DNA of 64,000 nucleotides, taken from contig BSDZ01000014.1 of the NCBI GenBank assembly GCA_030268105.1, forward strand, positions 1,195,001 to 1,259,000, given 5' to 3'. The stretch is from Volvox africanus (taxonomy: Eukaryota; Chlorophyta; Chlorophyceae; Chlamydomonadales; Volvocaceae). The position numbers and the translations under genes are program-made. Numbering within the stretch: position 1 is the first letter of the stretch; each line of letters begins with the position of its first letter. The notes beneath the pieces are model-generated. The model was not told the origin of the DNA. It saw nothing but the letters and a program-made list of their open reading frames with translations, and did not search any database. This document shows positions 13,622 through 25,268 of this stretch, piece after piece.

Positions 13622-14471
13622 AGCATGGATGCGCTGCGTCCTAAGGGATTGTTGTATTTACGGTTGCTTTCGCTAGTAAGACAGTCCTTTCAAAGGCAGA
13701 TAAGGCTTTGCGCCTCGATGCATGTTGTTTGGTCATAGCTCCTCATGGATGAGTGTTTGGACATTGCGCAACTGGAGATATGATCTGGGACTATTTTTAC
13801 TGCCCGTCTGTATCGACTAAGCTCGGGTATACAGGAACACACATATTAAGGCATTATGCAACGATGTCAAGGTCATGAACCCGAATTTGCACGAGCCCAA
13901 CCTGAATGTCACAATTTTTGGTTTTAGAGCTTGCATGGCTGACAAAGCAAACGCACAGTACGAGAGCATAATTATTTGCGGCGCAAGATCATCGAGGATT
14001 GCAATTCAACGAGGTCGAAACCATGCTTGCAGTGTCCAATTTGCCCAATCCGCCCGTATGCCCAATTCGACAGATGAGCGTTGTCAGCACACAGCACAGG
14101 GCATCGCGCGCACTCGTTACACTAGCGCCAACAGCAATAATAGGACCAGGGCAAGTCGTTCAGCACCACATGCCTGGCAGTGTCAGCGTACCTAGAAAAG
14201 AAGCACACAATCTTCTAACCCCTCACCATACACAGAAAACCCCCGTAAACACTACCTTAAAAATCCCCGTCACACGATTTTCACAAAAGTCCTTAGCGTC
14301 ATTGCCACCTTATGGAATGCAGAACTAAACACGATTCCTAGCCACCTCCTTTACATGCAGGCAGCAACTCGGAAACCAGCGAGCGGACAAGTATGTCGAC
14401 CCAGGGTGTCCACAGGAACTCGGTGCATAGGACAATGGCCGACACACGACAACCCTGTTCTTTTAGTACGC
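13622..14471. other. Intergenic region, no gene seen
   Basis: The region holds the convergent 3' ends of the carrier (plus) and 14-3-3 (minus) genes. A TTACA at about 14351, read as TGTAA on minus and about 120 bp past the 14-3-3 stop, is a good polyadenylation-signal candidate. The ORFs of about 106-109 aa here lack family features. Confidence 0.5.
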
Positions 14472-15307
14472 TCAGCTGCGGTTCTTGTCCTCGTCCTGCA
14501 TTTCAGACGTCCAGAGGGTGAGGTTGTCCCGGAGAAGCTGCATGATGAGCGCGCTGTCCTTGTAAGAGTCCTCGCCAAGCGAGTCCAGGTCGGAAATGGC
14601 CTCATCAAACGCCTTCTTAGCAAGGTTGCACGCATCGCCTGGCTGGTTCATGACCTCGTAGTAGAAGACCGAAAAGTTGAGCGCCAGACCAAGCCTGAAA
14701 TGCAACGCGGGTTGTCGCACCGTAACAGTTTATGTTTGCATTTCTGCACTTTCTTCAATACAGAATTACACAACTATGCTCACCTAATCGGGTTGGTGGT
14801 CGGAAGCTCATCAGCCCTCAACTGGGCGTCCTCGTAGGCCCGCAAGGTCTTCGCTGCGGCCGCCGCTTTAGCGACGTCAACCTTATACTCAGAGAGGTAG
14901 CGGTGGTAGTCCGCCTTCATCTTGAGGTAAAACACGGCGGCCTCCGTGGACTGGGCGCTAGGAATCAGGTACTTGTCGAGCAGGTCCAGGATCTCCTGGC
15001 AAATTTTGTCCAGCTCGCCCTCCACCACAGCGCGGTACTTCTTGATCATATGAACACGCTTCTCGTTCCCCTTGGCCTGCTCACTCTGCTCAATGCTCTG
15101 CAGGATGCGCCAGCTCGCACGGCGGGAGCCGACGAGGTTCTTGTAGGAGACGGACAGCAGATTACGTTCCTCGACAGAAAGCTCCTGGTCAGTAGCCAAG
15201 ACTGCAACCTTCTTCATCTCCTCTACCATGTCCTGGTAGCGCTCCGACTGCTCAGCAATCTTGGCGCTGTATAGCGCCAACTCGCGATGGGTACTCTCAG
15301 GTGCCAT
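14472..15307 (-). CDS. 14-3-3 protein
   Basis: Two exons, 15307-14784 and 14694-14472, join in phase (ATT AG|G) to give 248 aa, the usual size. The protein is a dimeric phospho-Ser/Thr adaptor, all helical, acting mainly in the cytosol. Both family signatures are present: [20 protein letters not shown] near residue 45 and [20 protein letters not shown] near residue 215. The phosphate-binding basic cluster and the Arg-Tyr of YHRYLSEYK are conserved. The tail is short ([10 protein letters not shown]). The start ATG at 15307 gives [20 protein letters not shown], matching the expected N-terminal helix. The gene is transcribed away from the V-ATPase c gene. Identity is certain; the isoform is not. 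Confidence 0.98.
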
Positions 15308-16279
15308 GGTTGTGACCGTTTCAGAGTATGAAGGCCTTCGAGTCTATACACTAGGATATGTCTTTACTCAGGCCTAGGAAACCGAAATGTTTTCCGCGGC
15401 AAAAGTCTTTTAGAAGGAGAAATGGGCCCATGTACGACACCGTCCGAAGTTCTCAGGGGAGCTTCCCGTTGACGTCCCTTGGCAACGCAACCAGTCATAT
15501 GAATACATATTCCTACTTGATTGGAGATGCTCACAGGCCGCGCGGGTATGTTGTGGTGGTCGACAGTTCCTAGCACGTCATGTGTTGATTCGCGCCCTGA
15601 GTTTTGCAGTCATGTATCACCACCTTAGCAATTGTGCATTTGATCATGATTTGCTGGCTAGCCTTGCAAAGTCAATCAACTGGATTCGTCGGTCCTTAGT
15701 GTAGTGAGGCGCAAATCCAAGGCGGTCGTTTCCTTATACGCTGCATAATTTCTCGTTCATGTAAATGGATATATGCGAGATAAGTACCAGGGGTATTTAT
15801 GGCACAACTCCAATTATACACCAAACACAGCGTGTTGATTGTGTGTCAAGGAATTCCTGAATGAATGGGCAGTGAGCCCAGTAAACGAGGAAAATCGACA
15901 GAATCACACTGATTTGCACTAGCAATAAGGGAAGACCGCAAGCGGCATTAGGGTCAGGACAACAGGATAGCTGAAGGAGGGCAGGTGCAACTACAAGGGC
16001 GAAAGCATGTTGGGAGGGCCATACATTTTGCAGAATGCAGTACATGGCACATAATTACGCCAATAAAATGTTTGAGATCATGATGGCGGATTAAACAAAT
16101 AAAAAAAGCGGTATGGGGGTGCCGTACGCTGGTCGTGCTCTTTCTTTTTTCGAGAGGGCACGACCCTGGTGAATTATGTATATATCATTACTGTAGCTTT
16201 CCCTAGTAATTCTAGCCCGACCTGTGCCACGAACCTTGAAATTGCGCTTGGTCCTTGACGCCCCTGCGCAAGTTGCATA
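15308..16279. promoter_or_regulatory. Divergent intergenic region between 14-3-3 and V-ATPase c
   Basis: About 970 bp between opposed start codons with no gene-like ORF. It should contain both promoters and 5' UTRs. TATA-like TATATAT strings occur at about 15770 and 16179 (ATGTATATATCATT), the latter 100 bp upstream of the V-ATPase start. Confidence 0.4.
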
Positions 16280-17197
16280 ATGGCTGACCACTATCGCTCT
16301 CTGCTCCAGAGCAGCTCGACCGATGTCCAAGCAACTGCTCCATTCTTCGGCTTTATTGGTGCTGCCGCGGCCCTGGTATTTTCATGTGAGTTGTTTGGGC
16401 GTTCAGACCTTGGCGCGTAGGAGGACTCGCTGCGCTTAAGAGGATCAGCCGCAGACATGGACCGACCTAGGCTCTTTGGTACTGGATTTGCAGCTCTGTA
16501 TCCCGCCTTTATTATGCTTTCCGCGCTCTCAGGTCGTTGTCCTAAATCTTGCAGGCATGGGCGCCGCTTACGGCACTGCCAAGTCAGGCGTAGGTATTGC
16601 CTCAATGGGTGTTATGCGCCCTGAGCTGGTGATGAAGAGCATTGTGCCTGTGGTCATGGCTGGTGTGCTCGGCATCTACGGTCTGATTATTGCTGTGATC
16701 ATCTCCACCGGCGGTGAGACTTTGCAGGTTGACTCAGTCTTGTTATGCCACAAAGCATGATGAATATGGATTGACTAATCTGCAGTGAATCCGGCGAAGT
16801 ATCAGCTGTTTGACGGCTTCGCGCACCTGGCGTCTGGTCTATCTTGCGGTCTCGCGGGCTTGGCTGCGGGCATGGCCATTGGTATTGTCGGCGATGCTGG
16901 TGTCAGGTAGGCATTATGGTTATGGTAATTGAGAGACGAATGGTTTCTAACAACAACTCTCACATGGCCTGCAGGGCAAACGCTCAGCAACCCAAGCTGT
17001 TCGTGGGCATGATCCTGATCCTCATTTTCGCTGAGGCGCTTGCCCTGTACGGCCTGATCGGTAAGCACAGAGATCAAGTACGAAGTGGGAGGGATCTGAG
17101 ATGCTCTCGCTGCTCGTTTCATACGCCCTGCTGTTCTGCTTTCGCAGTTGGTATCATCCTGTCGTCGAAGGCTGGTGCTGCCGCCACTGCCGAGTAA
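16280..17197 (+). CDS. V-type H+-ATPase proteolipid subunit c
   Basis: Five exons, 16280-16385, 16555-16713, 16786-16906, 16975-17060 and 17148-17197, give 173 aa. The protein forms the rotating ring of the V0 sector that pumps protons into vacuoles, contractile vacuoles and Golgi. Four membrane helices are evident: [20 protein letters not shown]; a second through [18 protein letters not shown]; a third in [18 protein letters not shown]; and a fourth in [18 protein letters not shown]. The Glu of the last one, in [10 protein letters not shown], is the essential proton carrier. GTAKSGVGI and the AQQPKLF loop are hallmark sequences. It is slightly longer than the usual 165 aa at both ends. A TGTAA lies about 310 bp downstream. 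Confidence 0.98.
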
Positions 17198-18230
17198 CTC
17201 GACTACCGGGAAACATGATTGAGCGGGGTGGGGGGTTCCATGGTGGGGGGAAATTACAGCCGCATGAGGAAGGGTTTGCTTTTTTATCTGGCGCATGATC
17301 CGCACCTGCTTAGAAATGGACTATTCGCTTTGCGCCGACCTTGAATGTGCTCTCCAATCGTGGTGATGAAGAGGGCCAGGAGTGGGGTGCATGCAATTGG
17401 CGGCTTAGGGGTATGCTTGAAAATCCTAATCCTAAATCATTTTGAAGTGAACCATGTGTGCTGATTTTCAGAGCCCTTGATAGCTGACCGTGATGGTTAA
17501 CTTCAATTCTGTAAGCAACAATTTTTTTACTATCTGTGGACTGCTCTACGCATGGTCTGCGTTGGGCGTAACAAAGACATGCAAAACCCATACACCATGT
17601 ACACCTACTTCGGTTGCCTCAATTTTATTGAGACACGTGTATATGAAGCATGATCCATTTAAATGCTATGTACGCTAGTGCATGTCAGTATCGGGAAAGG
17701 GGGCTAGCTAATGGGCTCATTTGCTGATCCATGGGAGGTGAGCACAGGAATGCAGTTATGGTTCCTGAGATAGCCGCACGCTGCCCGCTAGACAAACGTC
17801 ACATATTCGTTGGTCAGGCAACTACTGTTTGGACATTGACCGTGGATTCCGCACAATTGCTTTCAGTACGGAAGTAGACTTCCACATGTATTCGGACAAT
17901 CGCAAAGATCCTCCATGTGGGTTGCGTATCCGGAAGGAATGATCGTCTCAGGCCATCCAGCAGCTGGGGAAATCTGACGTCTGCCCGAAGGTCCGAAGCT
18001 ATCCGACCAGCCACACGACGGGAGGCGGCTGGCTTCCGACTTGATTTGTCAAGACACGGCTGGCTATCCATATGCCATACTTCTTAATTCATGTAGTCCT
18101 CAAGTGTATAAAAGATTTATGGCTAAACTAATCCTTCCCTTGGCACGCCGTGTCTACGTACAGCCGTCGCCTCGGGAGCTCTAGATAGGCATATTACCGC
18201 TGATGGCGCTCAGCGCCTAGATCGACAAAT
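17198..18230. other. Intergenic region, no gene seen
   Basis: This holds the 3' flank of the V-ATPase c gene and the 3' end of the next minus-strand gene. Short ORFs only (up to about 90 codons), none with recognisable motifs. Confidence 0.5.
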
Positions 18231-20706
18231 TCACGTGCAGCGGCTCAGCCTAGATGACGCCCCGGCACCAATAGAGCCCACCACCTTCAGGTGCTCACTC
18301 GTCACGCCGGCAATCCCTGACGTCACCGGGCTCATCACCGGGCTTTCGCATCCACCCGCAGTCAACAGCGCGCACGCATCTAATCTCATCACCACGCGCT
18401 GTTGCTCCGTAATAATCCTGCCCGTTTCCCCCTCCGTGCTCGTCGCCAGCTCCAGCTTCTTGACCTGTATGAGTCCCCCTCCCGCCGGCAGCCCCTCCCC
18501 GCTGCCCATCAGAGAAAGCTGCGGCCCGGTCCATGGCGCCACCAGCCTAGAGCCCCACGGCAAGTTCTCCATGGAAGCTGCAATGTCCATGTCCTTCTCC
18601 GAGCCGTATCCCAGCTCAGAACCCAACTTGGCCAAGGACTCAGCGGAGTCATCCTCTGTGGGCGCGTGTGAGCGCACCGAGCCAGTGTGGTACAGCACCC
18701 GGCGGGGAACTTGCCGCGCAGGTGCAGTGCGTCCCTGCGCAAAGGCTGCCGCATCGGAGAAACTGGCGGGACGCGGCAGGTCAAGGCAGCTGCCGGAGCG
18801 GCTGGGGTGTGGCGTGGTGGCGAGTGAGAGATGGCGGCTCCGGGGAATGCACGGTGGTGGTGACCGGCCCAGCCCCTCGCTAGACAGCGGGCCAGGAGTG
18901 CTGGCTGCACTGAGCCCATCGGCCGTGTTAGCGGTGACAGTAGCGAGGAGTTGTGGCGGGGAGGCGAGTCGTGACATGCCGTTGCCCTGCCTGCGACAAC
19001 ATGTAAATGCAGCGTCGTAACTAACAGCAACAACAGGAGGGAGGAACCTTCATCAGGAAGACACATGAAGTACGTCAAACACGGCATTTGGCAAATGAAG
19101 TTGGTTGTACGACGGCTCATATACAGTCACAGTTCCTACTCCTAAGGTTACCAATCCTTTTGTGGCGTTTTAGGGCGATCCCGAGCTCCGGATGCAGCGC
19201 CCTCGACAACGTGTCCCTTCCCATCGACGAAGGAAAGGGATGGTGGTTCATGGCGACATATCACCATGAGCACACCTGGCTAGGAAGCTGGAGACGTTGC
19301 TGCCCGCGGCGCTCCCTGTAATTGTAATTGGCGGCGGAAAACGGACGCGAGGAAGGGGGAAGGCCGTCATGAATACGAGGCTTGGCGATGGGGGACGAGG
19401 CAGTCCACCGTACCATTTTTCCATGAAATCCTGATCAGGGGTCATTGGACCATTCGATCAGGGTGTGCACTTGGGCTCCGGATCCTGGATTCCGATGAAC
19501 GCAACCTCCGCCCATTACCTAAGATACTTTCATGCGGCGTGCGCGCGCGTGTGTGTGTATGTGGGGGATATGGGGGTTTGGCTTCACCCGTGGCCACTAC
19601 CTGGCAGTCCCCACCTTCCCCCCTGTATTTCGGGGCACCCTCATCCGTTTCCCCCTAGGGAAGTTGACTGATTCGAATGTTTCCGGTAGGTAGGTGGTTC
19701 TGTATCCACGACCAGCACCCAGTGGAATCTGCCGGATCAACGGCGGCCTCAACTCCACTCCTGATCGGCTCACAGGTCGCTATAATCGGGCCCCTCACCG
19801 TCCATAAACATGTTCCCCTTAGCCGGCACCGGCCATGGTGGGATGCCCGGTGTGACCATCGCCGGTTCCCCCTCCATGCCAGGCAGAACCACCGCGCCCA
19901 GTTCACCAGGGTGGTTGGCGGAACTGCAAACGGAGGGCTGGCGGGGGTCTTTGGGTGGGCCGTCACTGCGCCCACACGTCTCGGAGTTGCCATCGCAAGG
20001 AGTCCGCGCGAGTAGCGTTGCTGTTGCAGCGGTGGCCATAGCGGGGTTGGGGATGGGGGACCTGGGGCCCGAAAAGGAACCGAGCAGTGGCAGCAGTGGC
20101 AGTGCACAGAGAGAGAGGGAGAGGGAGGGAGGATTAGGTGCACGAGGGGGTCACAAATGTCACCTGCAGAAACCTCACATGCCCGCCGGGGGTGGTTGAC
20201 TGCGGGAATTCCTGACATCTGGTCCTCGTCTCCTCCTTTCTGGGTATTAACCCAAACGGTTAGGTGGGTTTTGCACAGCACGCACAGGTCGTGTCTGGGT
20301 TTGAGCTCCCATTACCCCTCCCCCTTTTCGCAGTGTTTCTTTTGGATCCCCTAGATTCGTTTAAACACCCGTACAGCATGCCGCCACGGTTCCGGAGCTG
20401 CGAGTAATGTTGGGTCCACCTGGGCGGCACGGCGTCCCAGCTCATGTCCTCGTTGCCGGCCAGGTTCCTCCTCCGACCCCGCCGCGTCGGCGTCATGACG
20501 CCAGCGCCGTACCGGCCGCCGCCGCCACCAATGCCGTACCCGTTGCCACCAACGCCTCCACCGGCGTTGGACGAGCGTAGCGCCATGGAGAAGGACGTTG
20601 CAGGGGTGGCGGTTGTGGCGGTGGCGGGGCTCATCTCGTTCCCCTCCGCCAAAAGGGTGAGAATGGCGGATGCCGAAAGCCGACGCAGTTTGGTGAGCGA
20701 CAGCTG
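18231..20706 (-). CDS. Unrecognised low-complexity protein, tentative multi-exon model
   Basis: Three coding blocks on the minus strand look related. The first starts after an acceptor at 20706 and reads LSLTKLRRLSASAILTLLAE, then a Gly-rich stretch ending in QLRNRGGML at about 20365. The second enters after an acceptor near 20065, in matching phase, with SPIPNPAMATAATATLLA and runs to about 19800. The third is the 247-codon block 18977-18231 beginning MSRLASPPQLLATVTANTAD and ending SSRLSRCT. Links between the last two blocks and the 5' end are not resolved, so this could be two genes. The protein is rich in Ser, Pro, Ala and Gly with no domain I recognise. Coordinates are approximate. Confidence 0.42.
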
Positions 20707-20858
20707 CACACGCAGGGTTGGCAGGTGTGGATGTGGCTGCGACGATTGACTGGCGAGTCGCCCACGTCCCCCCTGCTGACCCAGACTCTGGCTCCGAAGA
20801 CTCTGACCAGTCCACCCGATGCTTCCTGTAGAGTACAAACGAGCCAGCGAGTGATTGT

Positions 20859-20866
20859 GTGTGTGA

Positions 20867-20942
<76 letters not shown>

Positions 20943-20960
20943 GGGGGGAAAGAGAGAGAG
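20859..20960. repeat. (GT)n followed by (GA)n microsatellite
   Basis: A GT run (about 20870-20897) passes directly into a GA run (about 20899-20938) and then G-rich AGAGAGG sequence. It lies between two minus-strand low-complexity genes. Confidence 0.9.
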
Positions 20961-21204
20961 AAAGAGGGAGAGGGGAGGTTTCGAAGGCCGACATGGAAGC
21001 AGCGGAACAGCGTTATGCCATCACCCGCTCCAGTCCGGTGATGCTTTACAGAATCCCTACTCCTCACCCGCCTTTACACTAAGCCACCAAACGTATTCAC
21101 CAGGGCCGTTGAAGTAACACGCTCGGTAGAGGCGGATGAAGCACCCAGGCGTCATGGAGTACAAGCCCAATGGAAGTCAGGGCACATGAGGTTCAGAGCA
21201 GGAT

Positions 21205-23241
21205 TCAAACCGCACCGGGAGAAAAGGGTCGTGTGCAAAACGCATCTGACAGCATCGGGTCGACCGTGTCGGTCAGGTCCAGATCCGTATCGTCTCCCGC
21301 CGCTGCCGCCGCCGCCAGGTGCCAAAGCCGCCGCTGCGCGCCGTTAGCGCCAGCAGCCGTTGAAACGACGGTGTCCATTGGCGTCATCGACGCCTGCCAG
21401 TGAGCCTCCATCGCCTCGTTCAACCCGTCACAGCTGTCTTCCCACACAGGCGCCGTTGACGGCCACCGCAGGGGACAGGGAGTCTGCTGACGTGCCAGCA
21501 GTGCTGGAGCCGTGGTACGGGGGCTTGTGGTGCCCGTACCTGCGGCGGTGGTGCCCGTGCCTGCAAAGTAGGCATGTCGGCCGGGAGGGTGCTGTGCAGC
21601 GCCCCTCCCCACCCCTCCGGAGACCTCTGGTGGCTGCAAGCCGCCGCTCGTGACGACCCGAAGGCGTCGCAGCAGCAGCGGCGTGTGCCGTCCGGGGGCC
21701 CCGTCGGCACCGCTGCGAGGTACGGCACTGATGTTGGGCCCCTCAACCCCCCTGTCTCCCGTCAACCGAACAATGCGGAGGCTTCCGCCCGGTGACGTGC
21801 CCATTGGCGCACTTATGTGGCGCCAATCACCGCCGCTGGGCTCCGAAACCTCCTCGGCCGCTGCTGCCGCCGCCGTACGACTGCTCCATTTCGCGGCTTT
21901 GGTCCACGGCAATGACGTCTGTCGATGCAGCGCCCTCGCGGCCTGGATCAGAGCGCTCCGGCGGCTGACGGCGGCGCTAGGAAAGGCAGCAGTGGCGGCG
22001 ACGGCAGCAGCAGCAGCAGCGGCAGTGGCAACAGCAGTGGCGGGGGGGCAATGGAGCTCCGCACTGGTGGTGACGGTGGGGTTTGGGGTGACGGAGGCAT
22101 CGTCCCATGTGACGCCACCTTCAGGGCGATCCGGAAGGATGCCCCCGGCTTCACTGGCTGCGGCAGCGGCGGTAGTGCGGTCAGGTGACGCCACCGCAGT
22201 AGGGGTGTCTCCATTCTTCACTAATATAGCAGTCTCAATGGCGGCGCCGTCGCCGTCGCCGTCACCACCACCGCCGTCGCCATCACCGCCGTCGCCGCCG
22301 TCGCGCCACCGGCCAGCCTGATCCAAACACGCATATCGTTCTGAGTCCTCCACGGCTGCAGGGAAACCGACCTTCCGGTTATTGGATGCCATCACTTTCT
22401 CTGTGACGGCGGAGGTGGGGTTGAGGCTTGATGAGCTGCAGCTCGGGTTGCTTCGGGTTGTTGAAGGGGGGAAGCCCAGCCTTGGTTGGGGAGCCGAGCC
22501 GGAGCTTCTGCGCCCCATAGCTACCAGTTCATTAGAGTCTTCAGGATTCGGATTCGGATTCGGATTCGGATTTAATACCTGGATCTGACAGGAGGTAGTG
22601 GAGGAGGTGGTGGCTTTCTGTTTCGCCGCCGCCTGGCCGCCTGGCACTGGTCCACTCACCGGTCCACTCACCGGTCCGCCGGTACCCGCCTTCACCTCTG
22701 GCGCCAAAATACAGCAGACCGGACGCAAACAATAGGACTGAGGTGACTGTAGCGCAGCAGGCCCGGGGCCGTCCAGTGCGGCTCCTCCCTCCGTGGACGC
22801 GGATGCGGATGCGGACGCCATGGCGGGAGAGGTGTTTGCAGTTTCAGCGGCTGGTGCTGCGGTGCATTCGGCAGCAGCCGAGGCCAGCCCATGAAGGGTT
22901 GCCTTTAGACGCGCGATGCATCTAGGTCGGCACTTGGGATTTGTAACTGGAAAAGGAGGGTGCTGATGCCGGACAGTGTCTGTTGGCTCCTCACGCCTCA
23001 CGGCCGCAGCATTACCCGCCGGGCCTGACTTTGCGGCTTCGAAACGGGGTATGATGTATACGTCCGAGGGACGGGCAGTGTACACGAAATTTCCTTGGCG
23101 GCTTTGGTTGCTTTCCACCTGAAAGATATGGTTGGGGCCGGGTTTGCGTTTGAGGAAGGTAAGGTACGTATGGTGCTGACGTAAATGGTGGTTACGTGGT
23201 TTCGTCGTCAAATTTTGTGGGCCGCGGGGTTCCGAAAACAA
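21205..23241 (-). CDS. Unrecognised disordered protein, long open frame
   Basis: One frame stays open for about 680 codons to the stop at 21205. An acceptor about 130 nt into the frame opens an exon starting VESNQSRQGNFVYTARPSDV. An internal GT..AG pair near 23015-22954 keeps the same frame if removed, which supports coding in this frame. The product is dominated by Ala, Pro, Ser, Thr and Gly, with an (NP)n run encoded by an ATTCGG hexamer, and it ends DDTDLDLTDTVDPMLSDAF. I recognise no domain. A second ATG upstream (23254) begins MDHQVVFGTPRPTKFDDETT in another frame and splices into the same region in a conflicting phase, so the 5' end is unsettled. A TTACA near 21073 (TGTAA on minus) fits a polyadenylation signal 130 bp downstream. 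Confidence 0.5.
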   Translation of the reverse strand: MFSEPRGPQNLTTKPRNHHLRQHHTYLTFLKRKPGPNHIFQVESNQSRQGNFVYTARPSDVYIIPRFEAAKSGPAGNAAAVRREEPTDTVRHQHPPFPVTNPKCRPRCIARLKATLHGLASAAAECTAAPAAETANTSPAMASASASASTEGGAALDGPGPAALQSPQSYCLRPVCCILAPEVKAGTGGPVSGPVSGPVPGGQAAAKQKATTSSTTSCQIQVLNPNPNPNPNPEDSNELVAMGRRSSGSAPQPRLGFPPSTTRSNPSCSSSSLNPTSAVTEKVMASNNRKVGFPAAVEDSERYACLDQAGRWRDGGDGGDGDGGGGDGDGDGAAIETAILVKNGDTPTAVASPDRTTAAAAASEAGGILPDRPEGGVTWDDASVTPNPTVTTSAELHCPPATAVATAAAAAAAVAATAAFPSAAVSRRSALIQAARALHRQTSLPWTKAAKWSSRTAAAAAAEEVSEPSGGDWRHISAPMGTSPGGSLRIVRLTGDRGVEGPNISAVPRSGADGAPGRHTPLLLRRLRVVTSGGLQPPEVSGGVGRGAAQHPPGRHAYFAGTGTTAAGTGTTSPRTTAPALLARQQTPCPLRWPSTAPVWEDSCDGLNEAMEAHWQASMTPMDTVVSTAAGANGAQRRLWHLAAAAAAGDDTDLDLTDTVDPMLSDAFCTRPFSPGAV
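22544..22573. repeat. ATTCGG hexanucleotide repeat inside the coding frame
   Basis: About five copies of ATTCGG. On the minus strand they encode alternating Asn-Pro within the disordered protein at 21205-23241. Nearby, at about 22650-22680, two copies of CCACTCACCGGT encode Gly-Pro-Val-Ser repeats. Confidence 0.85.
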
Positions 23242-23254
23242 CTTGGTGATCCAT

Positions 23255-23760
23255 TAGGAAATAAATTTTTTCATTAGCTGTGTTGGTCACTTTGGAAGGT
23301 TTGCTGAATCGATGGGATGGCGGCATGTACTACTTCTACTCTTACCTTCCCGTCCATATCTCCAATAGGCGTAGAATATCTACTAGTTTTAGTTGGTATG
23401 CAGAAGCACGAAATCATGTTGCGTTCTTCACGTCCGGTTATTGTAATAGATGTTACACCAGGTCTTCGTGCTGTTCCAACCAAGCTTGCACAAACATATG
23501 ACGTCTGTTAATATGCCTTTTCCTACTATTTTTATTTGTTAGTTCTATTGAATAATTCCTTTCAACCTACACGTCTCCAAAAATATGGTTGCCGGATGTG
23601 GAGCAACTCAATGGCGCAATGAGGCAACTCAAAAGGAAAGATATTGCAAAATAATGGTATATTTAATTGTGTTAAAATTCTGAAAGATTAAATGTACTTG
23701 GATTCGGCCTTTGATTTAGTACTGAGCAGTACTGGCGGTGAGGATTTTGCAGTCCGCGGC
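23255..23760. other. AT-rich island with an exon-like fragment
   Basis: Base composition drops sharply compared with the flanking genes. A plus-strand frame at 23317-23511 ends with a conserved-looking segment, LRSSRPVIVIDVTPGLRAVP, in AT-rich codons. I could not place it in a family. It may be an organelle-derived or transposon-derived fragment, or a chance ORF. Confidence 0.3.
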
Positions 23761-24977
23761 GGTTGACGAAGGATGAAGTTCTGTTCGCAGCCACGCAGGC
23801 CTTAAGTACTCATAATTCCTTGAGTAACCCTATTAGCTTAAATTGTGCTCTAAACTCTGGAACTGAAATAACCTGGTCTGTCTGTATTACCAGCTGGCTT
23901 CCAGCTACGAAGCATGGAAGTGTGGTAGGGCGTCAGGTATTTTACAAATGTTTGTTATAGGTGAGCATTTTATCTATATAGTTATGAAGTTACTATTACA
24001 ATTTTTTACAGTGTTACTTGCAGGTGGTCGGTATCACGTACTGGTAATCTCGGTAAAGCCTCTTCAGAAGGGCTGCGACGAACCGGCCCTAAGCGGCACA
24101 TATATCGTGATGCCGCCTCGAGATCGCTCTCACCGGCTTTCAGTCAGGTATGATGCTCTCACACCTTGCCCTTTCAGCTTGCGCCCTCGCGGCTGCCGGA
24201 GGAGGGAAGTGAAAGAATTGCGCGAAGTCGCGCAATGTAGGTTGACGAGTAGTGAACCAAAAGTAGTGAACATGCGATCAATGGTTGATCCGCTGGCTTT
24301 CCGCACGTTTCACCGATTGCACGTTACGCGTCGTGAGCACGGTAATGAGGCGTGACAATGCCTTGTCCGGGTAGCCAGCTCGGGGCTCCCGGTTTTCACG
24401 CAAGTATTGACATACAGACAGCGATACGTGTTTCCCTGATTGGTGTCGGGGTAAGTGGACTCGGTGAGCCATGTATCAAGCATGGGCGGCAACCACCCAC
24501 ATATGCCTATTCGCCCCTAGCTATCGTCCCCAGCTGACGAATTATGGCTATCGCGGGCAGCCGTTGAAATCGGGATTGAAGCAATAATCACATTCGGATG
24601 GGCAGTAGGCAATCATTGCAAGCCAACAGGAATGCCCCTTCTGCCAGTGTTCACCCGACCTCTCGTCTGCACTCCTCCGTGTAGGCTCCATGTCTTCGGA
24701 GCACAGCAGGGCGCCAGGAACGCAGTGCGCGAGGGGGGGAGATCGAATGTGCGTAGAATTCCGGAGGGCATGGCAGTACCGGTCAAGACACAAGTTGTTT
24801 TCGTTCCCTGATGCCGTACGTTGACGTGTACTTAGCTGTCCGGTAAGCTGTTATGCTGAACAGTGCTCCAGGAGGAGGGAAATGACTTCCTCGCAGTTCT
24901 GCGAATGTAAGGGTAGCTAGGTAGAGACATGACCCGTATGTGCACGTGTCGTTATCTGCGCACGTGGTGGCGGAAGT

Positions 24978-25022
24978 GTGATGGTGATGGTGATGGTGAT
25001 GGTGATGGTGATGGTGATGGTG
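24978..25022. repeat. ATGGTG hexanucleotide repeat
   Basis: About seven tandem copies of ATGGTG. They read as Asp-Gly on plus and poly-His on minus; neither reading has gene context. Confidence 0.9.
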
Positions 25023-25268
25023 CCACCTTAACGCCCCCGGGCGGTGATACATCAGCGCAGCTTTTCAATTGTACGTTAAAAAGTGTACTGCATGTAAGGC
25101 TAGAACCGATATTTGTGCTTCACTTCGTACACTATTGTACACATGTGATGTAATGTAAATGGCCGTACATCCAGTCATGTTGATGGGCTACTGATAGGTG
25201 CGTGTCCATCTCCAAAAGCCCCATGTAGGTATGTAGGTAGCTGGTTCATTCATTGGGCTGTGTCCAGG

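Noticed and set aside
18235..19020. 261-codon plus-strand ORF opposite the 18231-18977 block
   Set aside because: It is the antisense of a GC-rich coding block and has the composition of a shadow frame; the minus frame fits better.
24783..25052. Poly-histidine protein on minus
   Set aside because: The His run comes from an ATGGTG repeat, with no conserved sequence around it.
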